Shown here piece after piece: positions 55,612 through 64,000 of a DNA stretch of 64,000 nucleotides. The position numbers were made by a program, and so were the translations under genes. Within the stretch, counting starts at the first letter, position 1. Every line of letters starts with the position of its first letter. Source of the stretch: Polaribacter haliotis (lineage in GTDB: Bacteria; Bacteroidota; Bacteroidia; Flavobacteriales; Flavobacteriaceae); assembly GCF_014784055.1 (NCBI RefSeq), contig NZ_CP061813.1:2242001-2306000 (forward strand). The letters are read 5' to 3'. Below the pieces are notes generated by a model. It made no database searches, had not been told where the DNA came from, and worked only from the letters and a program-made list of their open reading frames with translations.

Positions 55612-57888
55612 GTGATAAAAATATTCATTAAAATTAGTTATCTTTTTTTCTTCGGAATTATCTCTACTTACGCTCAAAACAATAGTGTTTCTGGTAAAGT
55701 AATTTCAAACGAAGAAGTTTTACCTTTTGTAAACATCTATTTAAAGAATACAAAATTAGGAACTGCAACTAACGAAAAAGGTTATTTTGAGTTGAAAAAA
55801 ATTCCCAATGGAACCTATACAATTGTGGCAAGTTCTGTTGGTTTTAAATCGAAATCAGCAAGAATTATACTTTCTGGAAATGAAAAAATCACCAAAAACT
55901 TCAACTTAAACGAAAATAGTTCTTTGGAAGAAATTGTAATTTCCGGAACTTTAAAACCTGTTACAAAATCGAACAGTCCTGTTCCTGTTGAAGTTTACAG
56001 CAAAACATTTTTCAAGAAAAATCCTACAACTTCCATTTTTGAATCGATGCAAAATGTAAACGGAGTTCGACCACAATTAAATTGCAATGTTTGTAACACT
56101 GGCGATATTCATATTAATGGTTTAGAAGGCCCATATACGTTTGTTTTAATTGATGGAATGCCAATTGTAAGTGGGCTTTCCACAGTTTATGGTTTAACAG
56201 GAATTCCACAAGCATTAATAGAAAGAGTGGAAGTTGTAAAAGGGCCAGCATCTACTTTATATGGTTCTGAAGCTGTTGGAGGGATTATAAATATCATCAC
56301 AAAAAAACCTTCAAACGCGCCAATTTTATCAACGGATATTTTAACGAGTTCTTGGGGAGAAGTGAATACTGATATTGGTTTACGATATAAAATCTCAGAA
56401 AAAACACAAGGTCTTTTAGGAATTAATTATTTTAATTATCAGAATAGAATTGATAATAATAAAGACGGATTTACAGATTTAACGCTTCAAAATAGAATTT
56501 CAATTTTTAACAAAGTAAATATTGAAAGAAAAAGCAACAAAATTTTCACTATTGCTGGACGTTTTGTTTATGAAGACAGATGGGGAGGAGAAATGGATTG
56601 GGAACGTAAATTTAGAGGAACTGATATAAAATATGGCGAAAGTATTTACACAAATAGATGGGAAACTTTTGGAACTTACGAATTACCAACTTCAGAAAAT
56701 ATTAATTTTCAATTTAGTGCAAATGGGCATTATCAAAATTCTTTTTATGGAACAGATGCTTACGATGCTGAACAAGTTATTGGTTTCGGACAATTTGTGT
56801 ACAACAAACAAATTGCAGAAAAACATGATTTATTGTTAGGTTTGGCTTACAGATATACTTTTTATGATGATAACACTTTTGCCACTTTCGAAAATGATGG
56901 AATTACAAACAAGCCTTCTATAACACATTTACCAGGCGTTTTTATACAAGATGAAATTGCTCTGAATACTCAAAATAAATTATTATTAGGCGCAAGATGG
57001 GATTATAATAGTTTGCATGGAAGTATTTTTTCGCCAAGAATAAATTACAAATGGAACTCAAAAGACAAGTCAGATATTTTTAGAGCAAGTGTTGGTAATG
57101 GTTTTAGAGTTGCTAATGTTTTTACGGAAGATCATGCAGCTTTAACTGGTGCAAGAGAAGTGGAATTTGATGGTGAATTAGACCCAGAAACTTCTTGGAA
57201 CGCAAACATAAATTATGTAAAAAAAATAAACACAGAAAACGCTTTTATTACTTTAGATGGAAGTGCTTTTTATACCTATTTCAACAATCGTATTTTACCT
57301 GATTACGAAACAGATCCTAACAAAATTATATATGCAAATTTAGAGGGATTTTCTGTTTCTAAAGGTATTTCTTTAAACACAGATATTACATTTACAAACG
57401 GTTTATCACTAAATGCAGGCGCCACTTTAATGGACGTTTCCATAACAGAAAATGGTATAAAAACAAGACAATTATTAACAGAAAGTTTTAGTGGAGTTTG
57501 GTCTATTTCCTATAAATTTAATTATAATTTTTCTATTGATTATACTGGAAATGTTTATGGTCCAATGAGACTTCCTTTAATAAGCAAAACAGATCCAAGA
57601 GATGCAAATTCGCCTTGGTTTAGTATTCAGAATATTCAATTGACAAAAAAATTCACGAACAGTTGGGAGTTGTATGGAGGCGTAAAAAATCTATTGAATT
57701 TTACACCAGCTTCAAATAGTATTGCTCGTTCTTTTGATCCTTTTGACAAAGACGTTGTTTTTGATGCAAATGGACAAGCAACTGCAACACCAAACAATCC
57801 AAACGCATTGACTTTTGATCCAAGTTATGTTTATGCTTCCAACCAAGGAATTAGACTGTTTTTAGGATTTCGTTACACCATATTTTAA
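55612..57888 (+). CDS. TonB-dependent receptor with CxxC in the plug, probably metal uptake
   Basis: This encodes about 758 aa from a GTG start, giving the signal peptide MIKIFIKISYLFFFGIISTYAQ. A carboxypeptidase-D regulatory-like domain covers about residues 24-105. The plug (about 120-230) contains a CNVCNTGDIHINGLEGPYT segment with Cys 158 and 161, LIDGMPIVSGLSTVYGL and VKGPASTLYGSEAVGGIINI. A 22-strand-type barrel follows, ending in FLGFRYTIF. The divergent metal repressor, shared palindrome and ZIP gene suggest that it imports a metal or metal chelate. It is followed directly by a thioredoxin-like gene. Confidence 0.88.
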   Translation: MIKIFIKISYLFFFGIISTYAQNNSVSGKVISNEEVLPFVNIYLKNTKLGTATNEKGYFELKKIPNGTYTIVASSVGFKSKSARIILSGNEKITKNFNLNENSSLEEIVISGTLKPVTKSNSPVPVEVYSKTFFKKNPTTSIFESMQNVNGVRPQLNCNVCNTGDIHINGLEGPYTFVLIDGMPIVSGLSTVYGLTGIPQALIERVEVVKGPASTLYGSEAVGGIINIITKKPSNAPILSTDILTSSWGEVNTDIGLRYKISEKTQGLLGINYFNYQNRIDNNKDGFTDLTLQNRISIFNKVNIERKSNKIFTIAGRFVYEDRWGGEMDWERKFRGTDIKYGESIYTNRWETFGTYELPTSENINFQFSANGHYQNSFYGTDAYDAEQVIGFGQFVYNKQIAEKHDLLLGLAYRYTFYDDNTFATFENDGITNKPSITHLPGVFIQDEIALNTQNKLLLGARWDYNSLHGSIFSPRINYKWNSKDKSDIFRASVGNGFRVANVFTEDHAALTGAREVEFDGELDPETSWNANINYVKKINTENAFITLDGSAFYTYFNNRILPDYETDPNKIIYANLEGFSVSKGISLNTDITFTNGLSLNAGATLMDVSITENGIKTRQLLTESFSGVWSISYKFNYNFSIDYTGNVYGPMRLPLISKTDPRDANSPWFSIQNIQLTKKFTNSWELYGGVKNLLNFTPASNSIARSFDPFDKDVVFDANGQATATPNNPNALTFDPSYVYASNQGIRLFLGFRYTIF

Positions 57889-58377
57889 ATGATGAAACAA
57901 ATATTTCTTCTTCTTATTTTCTTCGGAAGTTTGGCTACTTTTTCACAAAAAAAGGAAGACAAATTAAATGTCTATACATTTTCTGAAGCAGAGAAATTAC
58001 ATCAGCAAAAACCAAAACCTATTATTGTTTTTGTTTCTACAGATTGGTGTAAAATTTGTTTTGGAATGCAAAAAACTACTTTTAAAAACGATGAAATTAT
58101 TCAGCTTTTAAATGAACAATTCTATTTCATAAAATTAAATGGCGAAGAAAAAAAAGACATCACTTTTTTAGGAAAAACATTTGTTTACAAACCTACTGGA
58201 ACAAATACTGGTGTGCATGAATTAGCAAATGAACTGGCTTTAGTTAACTCTAAAATAAGTTACCCAACAACTGTTATTTTAAACACAGAATTTACGATTG
58301 ATGTACAAATTCCTAATTATCTAGATAGCACTATGTTTTTAAAAATTATCGAAAAGTATTCCGAAGAAAAAATTTAG
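57889..58377 (+). CDS. Periplasmic thioredoxin-like protein
   Basis: This encodes 162 aa with a signal peptide (MMKQIFLLLIFFGSLATFSQ). The thioredoxin-type active site is WCKIC (residues 53-57) after IIVFVSTDWCKIC, and a cis-Pro motif is in ISYPTTVILN. It starts on the base after the TonB receptor stop codon, so it is translationally coupled to the receptor. It may reduce or remodel the CxxC in the receptor plug, or handle metal in the periplasm; this is inference. Confidence 0.85.
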   Translation: MMKQIFLLLIFFGSLATFSQKKEDKLNVYTFSEAEKLHQQKPKPIIVFVSTDWCKICFGMQKTTFKNDEIIQLLNEQFYFIKLNGEEKKDITFLGKTFVYKPTGTNTGVHELANELALVNSKISYPTTVILNTEFTIDVQIPNYLDSTMFLKIIEKYSEEKI

Positions 58378-58380
58378 TTT

Positions 58381-58923
58381 TTACAACTCCCAAAGTCTAG
58401 GATTCAAAGACCTAAATCCAAAACTATACACAAACCCAATAGAAGGATATACATGAGATTTTTGGCTCTCGAATTTAGATTCAGAAAACTTATACATAAC
58501 TTGTAAATTCATTCCATATTGTTGCGTAAACCAGAAAGTAGCACCTCCACCAAAATTTAAAGTTGGTGTAAGTTTTGTTGCGCTAATAAAACTTCCTCCC
58601 AACAAAACATAGGGCACAACATTGTCTATAGAAGTACCAAAATCGTAACGTAAAGTTCCATCGAAAGTGGTGTATTTTTGTTTATCTCCAACAGCAGTTG
58701 CAAAACCAGCATCTAAAACTAATCCTTTAAAAATATATCTAGAAATGTTTAGTCTAGGAGATTGATTTGCCAATTGACCACCAACGACTCTTCCTGCATC
58801 TAAAGAATATTTTGCCCCAGCAATACTTACTCCTGCAGTCCATTTATTCTGTTTATTTTGGGCAATAGTTCCAATTGAAAAAGTTAAAAAGAATAACAAC
58901 ACAAAGTTAAAATTGATTCTCAT
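58381..58923 (-). CDS. Small outer-membrane beta-barrel protein
   Basis: This encodes 180 aa with a signal peptide (MRINFNFVLLFFLTFSIGTIAQ), then about eight amphipathic strands (GLVLDAGFATAVG, GTLRYDF, VPYVLLGGSFI, LNFGGGATFWFTQQYGMNLQVMYKF, HVYPSIGFVYSFGF). It resembles the barrel half of OmpA-type proteins, such as the one at 48037-49398, without the peptidoglycan-binding domain. The function is unknown. It is convergent with the thioredoxin gene with a 3-base gap and has its own promoter. Confidence 0.75.
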   Translation of the reverse strand: MRINFNFVLLFFLTFSIGTIAQNKQNKWTAGVSIAGAKYSLDAGRVVGGQLANQSPRLNISRYIFKGLVLDAGFATAVGDKQKYTTFDGTLRYDFGTSIDNVVPYVLLGGSFISATKLTPTLNFGGGATFWFTQQYGMNLQVMYKFSESKFESQKSHVYPSIGFVYSFGFRSLNPRLWEL

Positions 58924-58963
58924 AATTGGAGGATTAGTTCGTTTTATATAAACAGATTGGCCA

Positions 58964-58992
58964 CAAATATATTGTAATCTTCAAGAAATCAA
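58964..58992 (-). promoter_or_regulatory. Promoter of the small outer-membrane protein gene
   Basis: On the minus strand TTG (58990-58992) and TATATTTG (58964-58971) are 18 bases apart, fitting the Bacteroidota consensus. Confidence 0.6.
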
Positions 58993-59024
58993 AATAGTAA
59001 ATGGTTTTTTATTAATGAACTCCT

Positions 59025-59032
59025 TACATTTG
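59025..59032 (+). promoter_or_regulatory. Candidate -7 box (TACATTTG) of mfd
   Basis: TACATTTG fits TAnnTTTG and ends 16 bases before the TTG start codon of mfd. No -33 TTG is visible. Confidence 0.5.
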
Positions 59033-59048
59033 CACAAAAATTAGCACG

Positions 59049-62000
59049 TTGAGCAAGCAGCACATTGTAAATCAATATCAAAAAACTGCGAATGTTTCGC
59101 AGATTGTTACAGCCCTTCAACAAGAAAAAAACCATTTTCAAATATCGAACTTGGTTGGTTCTTCGTTGTCTTTTGTTATTTCCGAAACTTTTAAAAAAGC
59201 AGACAAACCATATCTTTTAATATTTAATGATAAAGAAGAAGCTGCTTATTATTTAAATGATTTAGAGCAACTTTTAGGAGATAAAAATGTGCTTTTTTAT
59301 CCAGGATCATACAGAAGACCTTATCAAATTGAAGAAATAGATAATGCCAATATATTATTACGTTCAGAGGTTTTAAATAGAATAAACTCTAGAAAAAAAC
59401 CAGTAATAATAGTAACATATCCAACTGCCCTTTTCGAAAAAGTAGTTACCAAAAAAGAGTTAGAAAAAAATACTTTAAAAGTTACTGTTGGCGAAAATTT
59501 GTCTTTAGATTTTGTAAACGAAATTTTATTTGAGTACAAGTTTAAACGAGTAGATTTTGTAACAGAACCAGGAGATTTCTCTGTTCGTGGAGGAATTATA
59601 GATGTTTTTTCGTTTTCTAATGACGAGCCATACAGAATTGAATTTTTTGGAGATGAAATTGATAGTATTCGTTCTTTTGATGTAGAAACGCAACTTTCTA
59701 AAGAAAAGATGAAGAAGGTTTCTATAATGCCAAATGTAGAAAATAAAACTTTACAAGAAAGTAGAGAAAGTTTCTTAAAATATATTGCTGATAAAACGGT
59801 TATTTTTACAAAAAACCTTGATTTATTGGCAGGAAATTTAGATAAATTCTATCAAAAAGCAGAAGAAGCTTTTAACGATTTATCTAAAGAAATAAAACAT
59901 GCAAAACCTGCTGAATTATTTTGTGATGGAACCTATATAAAAAACCAAATTGAAGAATTTTCTTTGGTGAATTTTGGAAATCAAAATAAAGAAAATGCCG
60001 AAATTAGTTTTAACACAATTTCTCAACCTTCATTTAACAAACAGTTTAATTTATTAATTGCAAATTTAGAAGAATATCATAAAGCTGGTTTTACCAATTA
60101 TATTTTTTGCGCAAACGACCAACAAGCAAAACGTTTTCATGATATTTTTGATGATGCAGATGAAGATGTCCATTACGAAACTGTTGTTTTTCCATTATAC
60201 CAAGGTTTTGTAGATGTAGACAATAAATTAGTTTGTTATACAGATCATCAAATTTTTGAACGTTATCATAAATTCAGATTAAAAAATGGTTATGCAAAAA
60301 AACAGGCCATTACTCTTCAAGAATTAAATAAACTAGAAATTGGCGATTATGTAACACACATGGATCATGGAATTGGAAAATTTGGTGGTTTACAAAAAAT
60401 TGATGTTCAAGGTAAAAAGCAAGAAGCCATTAAATTGGTTTATGGCGAACGTGATATTTTATACGTGAGCATTCACTCGCTTCATAAGATTTCTAAATTC
60501 AATGGAAAAGATGGGAAAGCACCTAAAATTTACAAATTAGGTTCTGGAGCTTGGAAAAAAATAAAACAGAAAACAAAAGCCAGAGTTAAGCATATTGCGT
60601 TTAATCTAATTCAATTATATGCAAAAAGAAAATTACAAAAAGGGTTTTCTTTTGGACCAGATACACATATTCAGCATGAATTAGAAGGTAGTTTTATGTA
60701 TGAAGATACTCCAGACCAATTTACAGCAACACAAGATGTAAAAAATGATATGGAAAAAGAGCAACCAATGGACAGATTGGTTTGTGGTGATGTAGGTTTT
60801 GGAAAAACAGAAGTTGCTGTAAGAGCTGCCTTTAAAGCTGTTGATAATGGAAAACAGGTCGCAATTTTAGTGCCAACTACTATTTTGGCATTTCAACATT
60901 TTAAGACTTTTTCTGAAAGATTAAAAGATTTTCCAATTAGAATAGATTATTTAAATCGCTTTAGAACTGCAAAACAAAAAACTGCAGCCATAGATGGTGT
61001 AAATGATGGTTCTGTAGATATTATTATTGGTACGCATCAACTAACAAATCAACGAATAAAGTTTAAAGATCTAGGACTTTTAATTATAGATGAAGAGCAA
61101 AAATTTGGTGTTGCTGTAAAAGATAAGCTGAAAACTTTAAAAGAAAATGTAGATACGTTAACCCTTACTGCTACTCCAATTCCAAGAACTTTGCAATTTA
61201 GTTTAATGGCTGCAAGAGATTTATCTGTAATAAAAACGCCACCACCAAATAGACATCCAATTGAGAGTAATGTAATTCGTTTTTCGGAAGAAGTAATTCG
61301 TGATGCAATTTCGTATGAAATCTCAAGAGGAGGCCAAGTTTTCTTTATTCATAATAGAATAGAAAACATAAAAGAAGTCGCAGGTTTGTTGCAAAGATTG
61401 GTTCCTTCTGCGAAAATAGGAATTGGTCATGGACAAATGGAAGGCAAGAAACTGGAAGGTTTAATGCTTGGTTTTATGGACAATGAATTTGATGTTTTGG
61501 TTTCTACAACAATTATTGAAAGTGGATTAGATGTGCCAAATGCAAACACCATTTTCATTAATAATGCGAATAATTTTGGTTTGTCTGATTTACACCAAAT
61601 GCGTGGTAGAGTTGGTCGTTCTAACAAAAAAGCCTTTTGTTATTTTATAACTCCTCCTTATCATATGATGACAGATGATGCCAGAAAAAGAATTGAAGCC
61701 TTGGTTTTATTTTCTGATTTAGGAAGTGGAATTAACATTGCCATGAAAGATTTAGAAATTCGTGGTGCTGGAGATTTATTAGGTGGTGAACAAAGTGGAT
61801 TTATTAATGATATTGGTTTTGATACGTATCAAAAAATATTACAAGAAGCCATTGAAGAATTGAAAGAAAATGAGTTTGCAGATTTGTATCCAACAGATAA
61901 TTCCAAGCCAAAAGAATATGTAAAAGAAGTACAAATAGATACCGATTTCGAAATACTTTTTCCTGATGATTATGTGAATTCAATTACAGAAAGATTGGCT

Positions 62001-62378
62001 TTATACAACAAATTAGGAACGTTAGAAAAAGAAGAGGAATTACAAACTTTTGAAAAAGAAATTATAGATAGATTTGGCGAATTTCCAACCCAAGTTGAAG
62101 ATTTGTTGGATTCTGTAAGAATAAAATGGCTTGCCAAAGAATTGGGGTTAGAGAAAATTATTCTGAAACAAAAAAGAATGCTTGGCTATTTTGTTTCGAA
62201 TCAACAAAGTGATTTTTACCAAACTGAAGCTTTTTCTCGCATGTTAAAATACGTGCAACAAAACCCAAAAAGTTGTGTGATGAAAGAGAAAGAAACTAAA
62301 AACGGTTTGCGATTACTAATTACATTTATAAGAATAGATTCTGTAAAAACAGGGTTGAGTATTTTACAGAAAATATAA
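59049..62378 (+). CDS. mfd: Transcription-repair coupling factor
   Basis: This encodes 1109 aa. The start is a TTG (MSKQHIVNQYQ), supported by the -7 box just upstream and lack of a nearby ATG. The N-terminal UvrB-like region spans residues about 20-330 (VRGGIIDVFSFSNDEPYRIEFFGDEIDSIRSFD). The CarD-like RNA polymerase interaction domain (about 435-510) contains GDYVTHMDHGIGKFGGL. The RecG-like translocase has Walker A LVCGDVGFGKTEVAVRAA, motif II LLIIDEEQKFGV and VLVSTTIIESGLDVPNANT. The C-terminal TRCF domain follows. It removes stalled RNA polymerase and recruits UvrA. Confidence 0.97.
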   Translation: MSKQHIVNQYQKTANVSQIVTALQQEKNHFQISNLVGSSLSFVISETFKKADKPYLLIFNDKEEAAYYLNDLEQLLGDKNVLFYPGSYRRPYQIEEIDNANILLRSEVLNRINSRKKPVIIVTYPTALFEKVVTKKELEKNTLKVTVGENLSLDFVNEILFEYKFKRVDFVTEPGDFSVRGGIIDVFSFSNDEPYRIEFFGDEIDSIRSFDVETQLSKEKMKKVSIMPNVENKTLQESRESFLKYIADKTVIFTKNLDLLAGNLDKFYQKAEEAFNDLSKEIKHAKPAELFCDGTYIKNQIEEFSLVNFGNQNKENAEISFNTISQPSFNKQFNLLIANLEEYHKAGFTNYIFCANDQQAKRFHDIFDDADEDVHYETVVFPLYQGFVDVDNKLVCYTDHQIFERYHKFRLKNGYAKKQAITLQELNKLEIGDYVTHMDHGIGKFGGLQKIDVQGKKQEAIKLVYGERDILYVSIHSLHKISKFNGKDGKAPKIYKLGSGAWKKIKQKTKARVKHIAFNLIQLYAKRKLQKGFSFGPDTHIQHELEGSFMYEDTPDQFTATQDVKNDMEKEQPMDRLVCGDVGFGKTEVAVRAAFKAVDNGKQVAILVPTTILAFQHFKTFSERLKDFPIRIDYLNRFRTAKQKTAAIDGVNDGSVDIIIGTHQLTNQRIKFKDLGLLIIDEEQKFGVAVKDKLKTLKENVDTLTLTATPIPRTLQFSLMAARDLSVIKTPPPNRHPIESNVIRFSEEVIRDAISYEISRGGQVFFIHNRIENIKEVAGLLQRLVPSAKIGIGHGQMEGKKLEGLMLGFMDNEFDVLVSTTIIESGLDVPNANTIFINNANNFGLSDLHQMRGRVGRSNKKAFCYFITPPYHMMTDDARKRIEALVLFSDLGSGINIAMKDLEIRGAGDLLGGEQSGFINDIGFDTYQKILQEAIEELKENEFADLYPTDNSKPKEYVKEVQIDTDFEILFPDDYVNSITERLALYNKLGTLEKEEELQTFEKEIIDRFGEFPTQVEDLLDSVRIKWLAKELGLEKIILKQKRMLGYFVSNQQSDFYQTEAFSRMLKYVQQNPKSCVMKEKETKNGLRLLITFIRIDSVKTGLSILQKI

Positions 62379-62379
62379 A

Positions 62380-62915
62380 ATGGCGTCGATATTTGGTCAT
62401 GCTTTCATTTCATTTGCTTTAGGAAAAAGTTTTTCAAAAAAAACCAGACTTGGAAATTATTTACCCTTGCGATTATATGTGCAATTATTCCTGATGCAGA
62501 TGTTATTGGATTTCAGTTTAACATTTCTTATGGAAGTTTTTGGGGACATAGAGGTTTTTCTCACTCATTTCTTTTTGCATTAATTTTTGGAGTTCTAGTA
62601 ACATTTTTTTTCTTCAAAAAACATTTTTTTACCAAAAAAGGAATTATTTTAATGTTTTTTTTCTTTCTATGTACTGCATCACATTCAATTTTAGATGCAA
62701 TGACAACTGGAGGAAAAGGAGTTGCCTTTTTTTCTCCATTTAATAATACTCGCTATTTTTTTCCTTGGAGACCAATTAAAGTTTCGCCAATTGGAATTAT
62801 GCGTTTTTTTAGTGAACGAGGTTTAAAAGTTATATATAGCGAACTCATTTGGATTGGAATTCCAAGTATGGTTTATATGCTAATAACATATTTTATAAAA
62901 AGAAAAAATAGATAA
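62380..62915 (+). pseudogene. YdjM-like metal-dependent hydrolase membrane protein, broken by a frameshift
   Basis: The reading starts as MASIFGHAFISFALGKSFSKK and then needs a shift at an A8 run (62435-62442). Adding one A restores an open frame to 62915 encoding WKLFTLAIICAIIPDADVI, then GHRGFSHSF, ASHSILDAMTTGG and about five membrane helices, in total about 178 aa. This fits the DUF457/YdjM family with His and Asp metal ligands (GH, DAD, HRGFSHS, SHSILD). Without the shift only 67 aa are made. The cause may be a sequencing error in the homopolymer, a true mutation, or slippage-based expression. It starts 2 bases after the mfd stop and its end overlaps the next gene by one base (TAATG), so the operon layout is intact. 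Confidence 0.85.
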
Positions 62916-63772
62916 TGCAAAACTCCCATTTAAAAAATATACTCCTATTACTTTTAGCGACCACTTTTATAAGTACTTCTGGAGTTTTAGGTAAATATAT
63001 AAACATGGCTCCAGAAATAATTATCTGGTTTCGCTCTATTTTTGCAGGTGTTTTTTTGTTTATCTATTGTAAATTTAAAAAAGTAGACTTAAAAATAAAA
63101 CAGCGAAAAGATTTAACGCCATTTGTAATTAGTGCATTTTTAATGGCAATACATTGGATTACTTATTTTTATGCATTAAAGCTATCTAATGTTGCTATTG
63201 GAATGCTTTCTATATATACTTTTCCAGTAATTATTGCTTTTTTAGAACCGCTATTTATTAAAACGAAATTCAATCCAATTCATATTTTTTTAGGGCTATT
63301 AGTTTTAACTGGATTGTACATTTTAACACCAGAATTAAGTTTAGAAAATTCCGATTTAAAAGGAATTCTTTTGGGCGTTTTTTCCGCTTTTTGTTATGCG
63401 ATTAGAATCTTAATTCTAAAACAACATGTTGGTAATTACAATGGAAGTATGTTAATGTTTTATCAGACTTTAATTATAAGTATTATGTTGCTTCCTTTAT
63501 TGTTTTTTGGAAATTTCTCTAATTTTCAAAGTCAATTACCATATTTAATTTTATTGGCTTTAATAACTACTGCAATTGGGCACACAATGTTAGTGCATTC
63601 TCTAAAACATTTTTCGGCTTCTACTGCAAGTATAATTAGTAGTATCCAGCCAATTTCTGGAATAATAATTGCGTATTTTGTGTTAACAGAAATTCCAAGT
63701 AAGGCAACATATATTGGAGGTTCGTTAATCTTAGCTACTGTTATTATAGAAAGTTTTCGAAGTAAAAAATAA
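62915..63772 (+). CDS. EamA/DMT-family transporter
   Basis: This encodes 285 aa with ten predicted membrane helices in two EamA repeats. Typical segments are ISTSGVLGKYINMAPEIIIWFRSIFAG in the first half and FYQTLIISIMLLPLLFFG with SLKHFSASTASIISSIQPISGIIIAYFVLTEIPS in the second half. Members export or exchange amino acids and other small metabolites; the substrate is not predictable. It is coupled to the broken hydrolase gene by a TAATG overlap, the third gene of an mfd operon. Confidence 0.9.
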   Translation: MQNSHLKNILLLLLATTFISTSGVLGKYINMAPEIIIWFRSIFAGVFLFIYCKFKKVDLKIKQRKDLTPFVISAFLMAIHWITYFYALKLSNVAIGMLSIYTFPVIIAFLEPLFIKTKFNPIHIFLGLLVLTGLYILTPELSLENSDLKGILLGVFSAFCYAIRILILKQHVGNYNGSMLMFYQTLIISIMLLPLLFFGNFSNFQSQLPYLILLALITTAIGHTMLVHSLKHFSASTASIISSIQPISGIIIAYFVLTEIPSKATYIGGSLILATVIIESFRSKK

Positions 63773-63813
63773 ATTTATTTTTTATAAGAAACACTTTATA
63801 AATTATCATTTAA

Positions 63814-63855
63814 AAAAAAATGAAATCGCAATTCTCACTACGATTTCATTTTAAA
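63814..63855. terminator. Bidirectional terminator between convergent genes
   Basis: AAAATGAAATCG and CGATTTCATTTT pair across a 12-base loop, with A and T runs on the flanks, between the EamA gene and the gene running in from the right edge. Confidence 0.8.
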
Positions 63856-63878
63856 TAATTTACTATATATAATACAAC

Positions 63879-64000
63879 CTATTTCATAGGCACTTTTACG
63901 ATTACAGTTTCTCCTCTACCTTTTTCGTTAGCGATACTTTGTATGGTCCATAAATCTTTAAAATTATCTCCATCTACCATTGTTCCACTATAGTCTCCCC
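63879..64000 (-). CDS. Unidentified protein, C-terminal fragment
   Basis: An open frame enters from the right edge on the minus strand. It reads GDYSGTMVDGDNFKDL, continues through WTIQSIANEKGRGETVIVKV, and ends PMK before a TAG. 39 residues are visible. The pattern of polar strands fits the end of a soluble or secreted domain, but no family can be named from so little sequence. A terminator follows the stop codon, which supports this being a real gene. Confidence 0.6.
   Translation of the reverse strand, partial: GDYSGTMVDGDNFKDLWTIQSIANEKGRGETVIVKVPMK

Overview
The window looks like a chromosomal segment of a marine-type member of the Flavobacteriaceae (Bacteroidota), perhaps near Polaribacter or Tenacibaculum; the genus is an inference. 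The DNA is AT-rich and genes lack Shine-Dalgarno sequences. Many genes are preceded by the Bacteroidota promoter signature TTG-N18-21-TAnnTTTG. Secreted proteins end in a type IX secretion (T9SS) sorting domain (YPNPVND...KGIYFL...KR), and there are SusC-like TonB receptors, ExbB/ExbD genes and an ATP synthase beta-epsilon pair separated from the other ATP synthase genes. No rRNA, tRNA, transposase, CRISPR array or prophage gene was found, and no gene-free stretch exceeds 300 bases.

Layout. 1-5.3 kb: the tail of a Sua5/TsaC gene, a small lipoprotein, an RluA-type pseudouridine synthase and a CBM9/DUF5916 outer-membrane protein. 5.5-9.8 kb: a translation block (rplM, rpsI, rpsB, tsf, pyrH, frr). 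9.9-12.3 kb: an MMPL/RND transporter. 12.4-23.4 kb: two giant T9SS-exported leucine-rich-repeat proteins (1173 and 2451 aa), the second carrying a 1146-bp in-frame tandem amplification. 23.6-32.4 kb: asnS, rpoN, a PAP2-like membrane protein, a PorT-like barrel, an exbB-TM protein-exbD-exbD operon, L-asparaginase and a zinc metallopeptidase. 32.6-38.2 kb: a TonB-dependent receptor, a small membrane protein, a LytS-type kinase, a LytTR regulator and a lycopene-cyclase-like membrane protein. 38.2-45.9 kb: lepA, an EF-hand protein, a PD40 propeller lipoprotein, an M28 peptidase, a DUF4345 protein, a dihydrouridine synthase, a LolC/E-like permease and rbfA. 46-53.9 kb: atpC, atpD, an OmpA/TSP3 protein, kbl and a RecB/AddA-like helicase-nuclease. 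54-58.4 kb: a metal-uptake locus in which a DtxR/MntR-type repressor and a ZIP transporter diverge from a TonB receptor and a thioredoxin-like protein. 59-64 kb: mfd, a frameshifted YdjM-like hydrolase, an EamA transporter and a gene running off the end.

Themes. Most of the window is ordinary core genome. The parts most worth attention are: (i) the LRR pair, with its ABAB amplification, shared sorting-domain cassette and shared upstream motif; (ii) the metal-regulated divergent locus, where a perfect 24-bp palindrome sits between the two promoters and the TonB receptor has a CxxC motif in its plug next to a WCxxC thioredoxin-like gene; (iii) the ExbB/D operon, with an extra membrane protein and an ExbD with a periplasmic CxxC; (iv) small signs of genome wear and repeat activity: a leftover gene tail, a homopolymer frameshift, a palindromic intergenic repeat and a 7-bp-period repeat inside atpDC.
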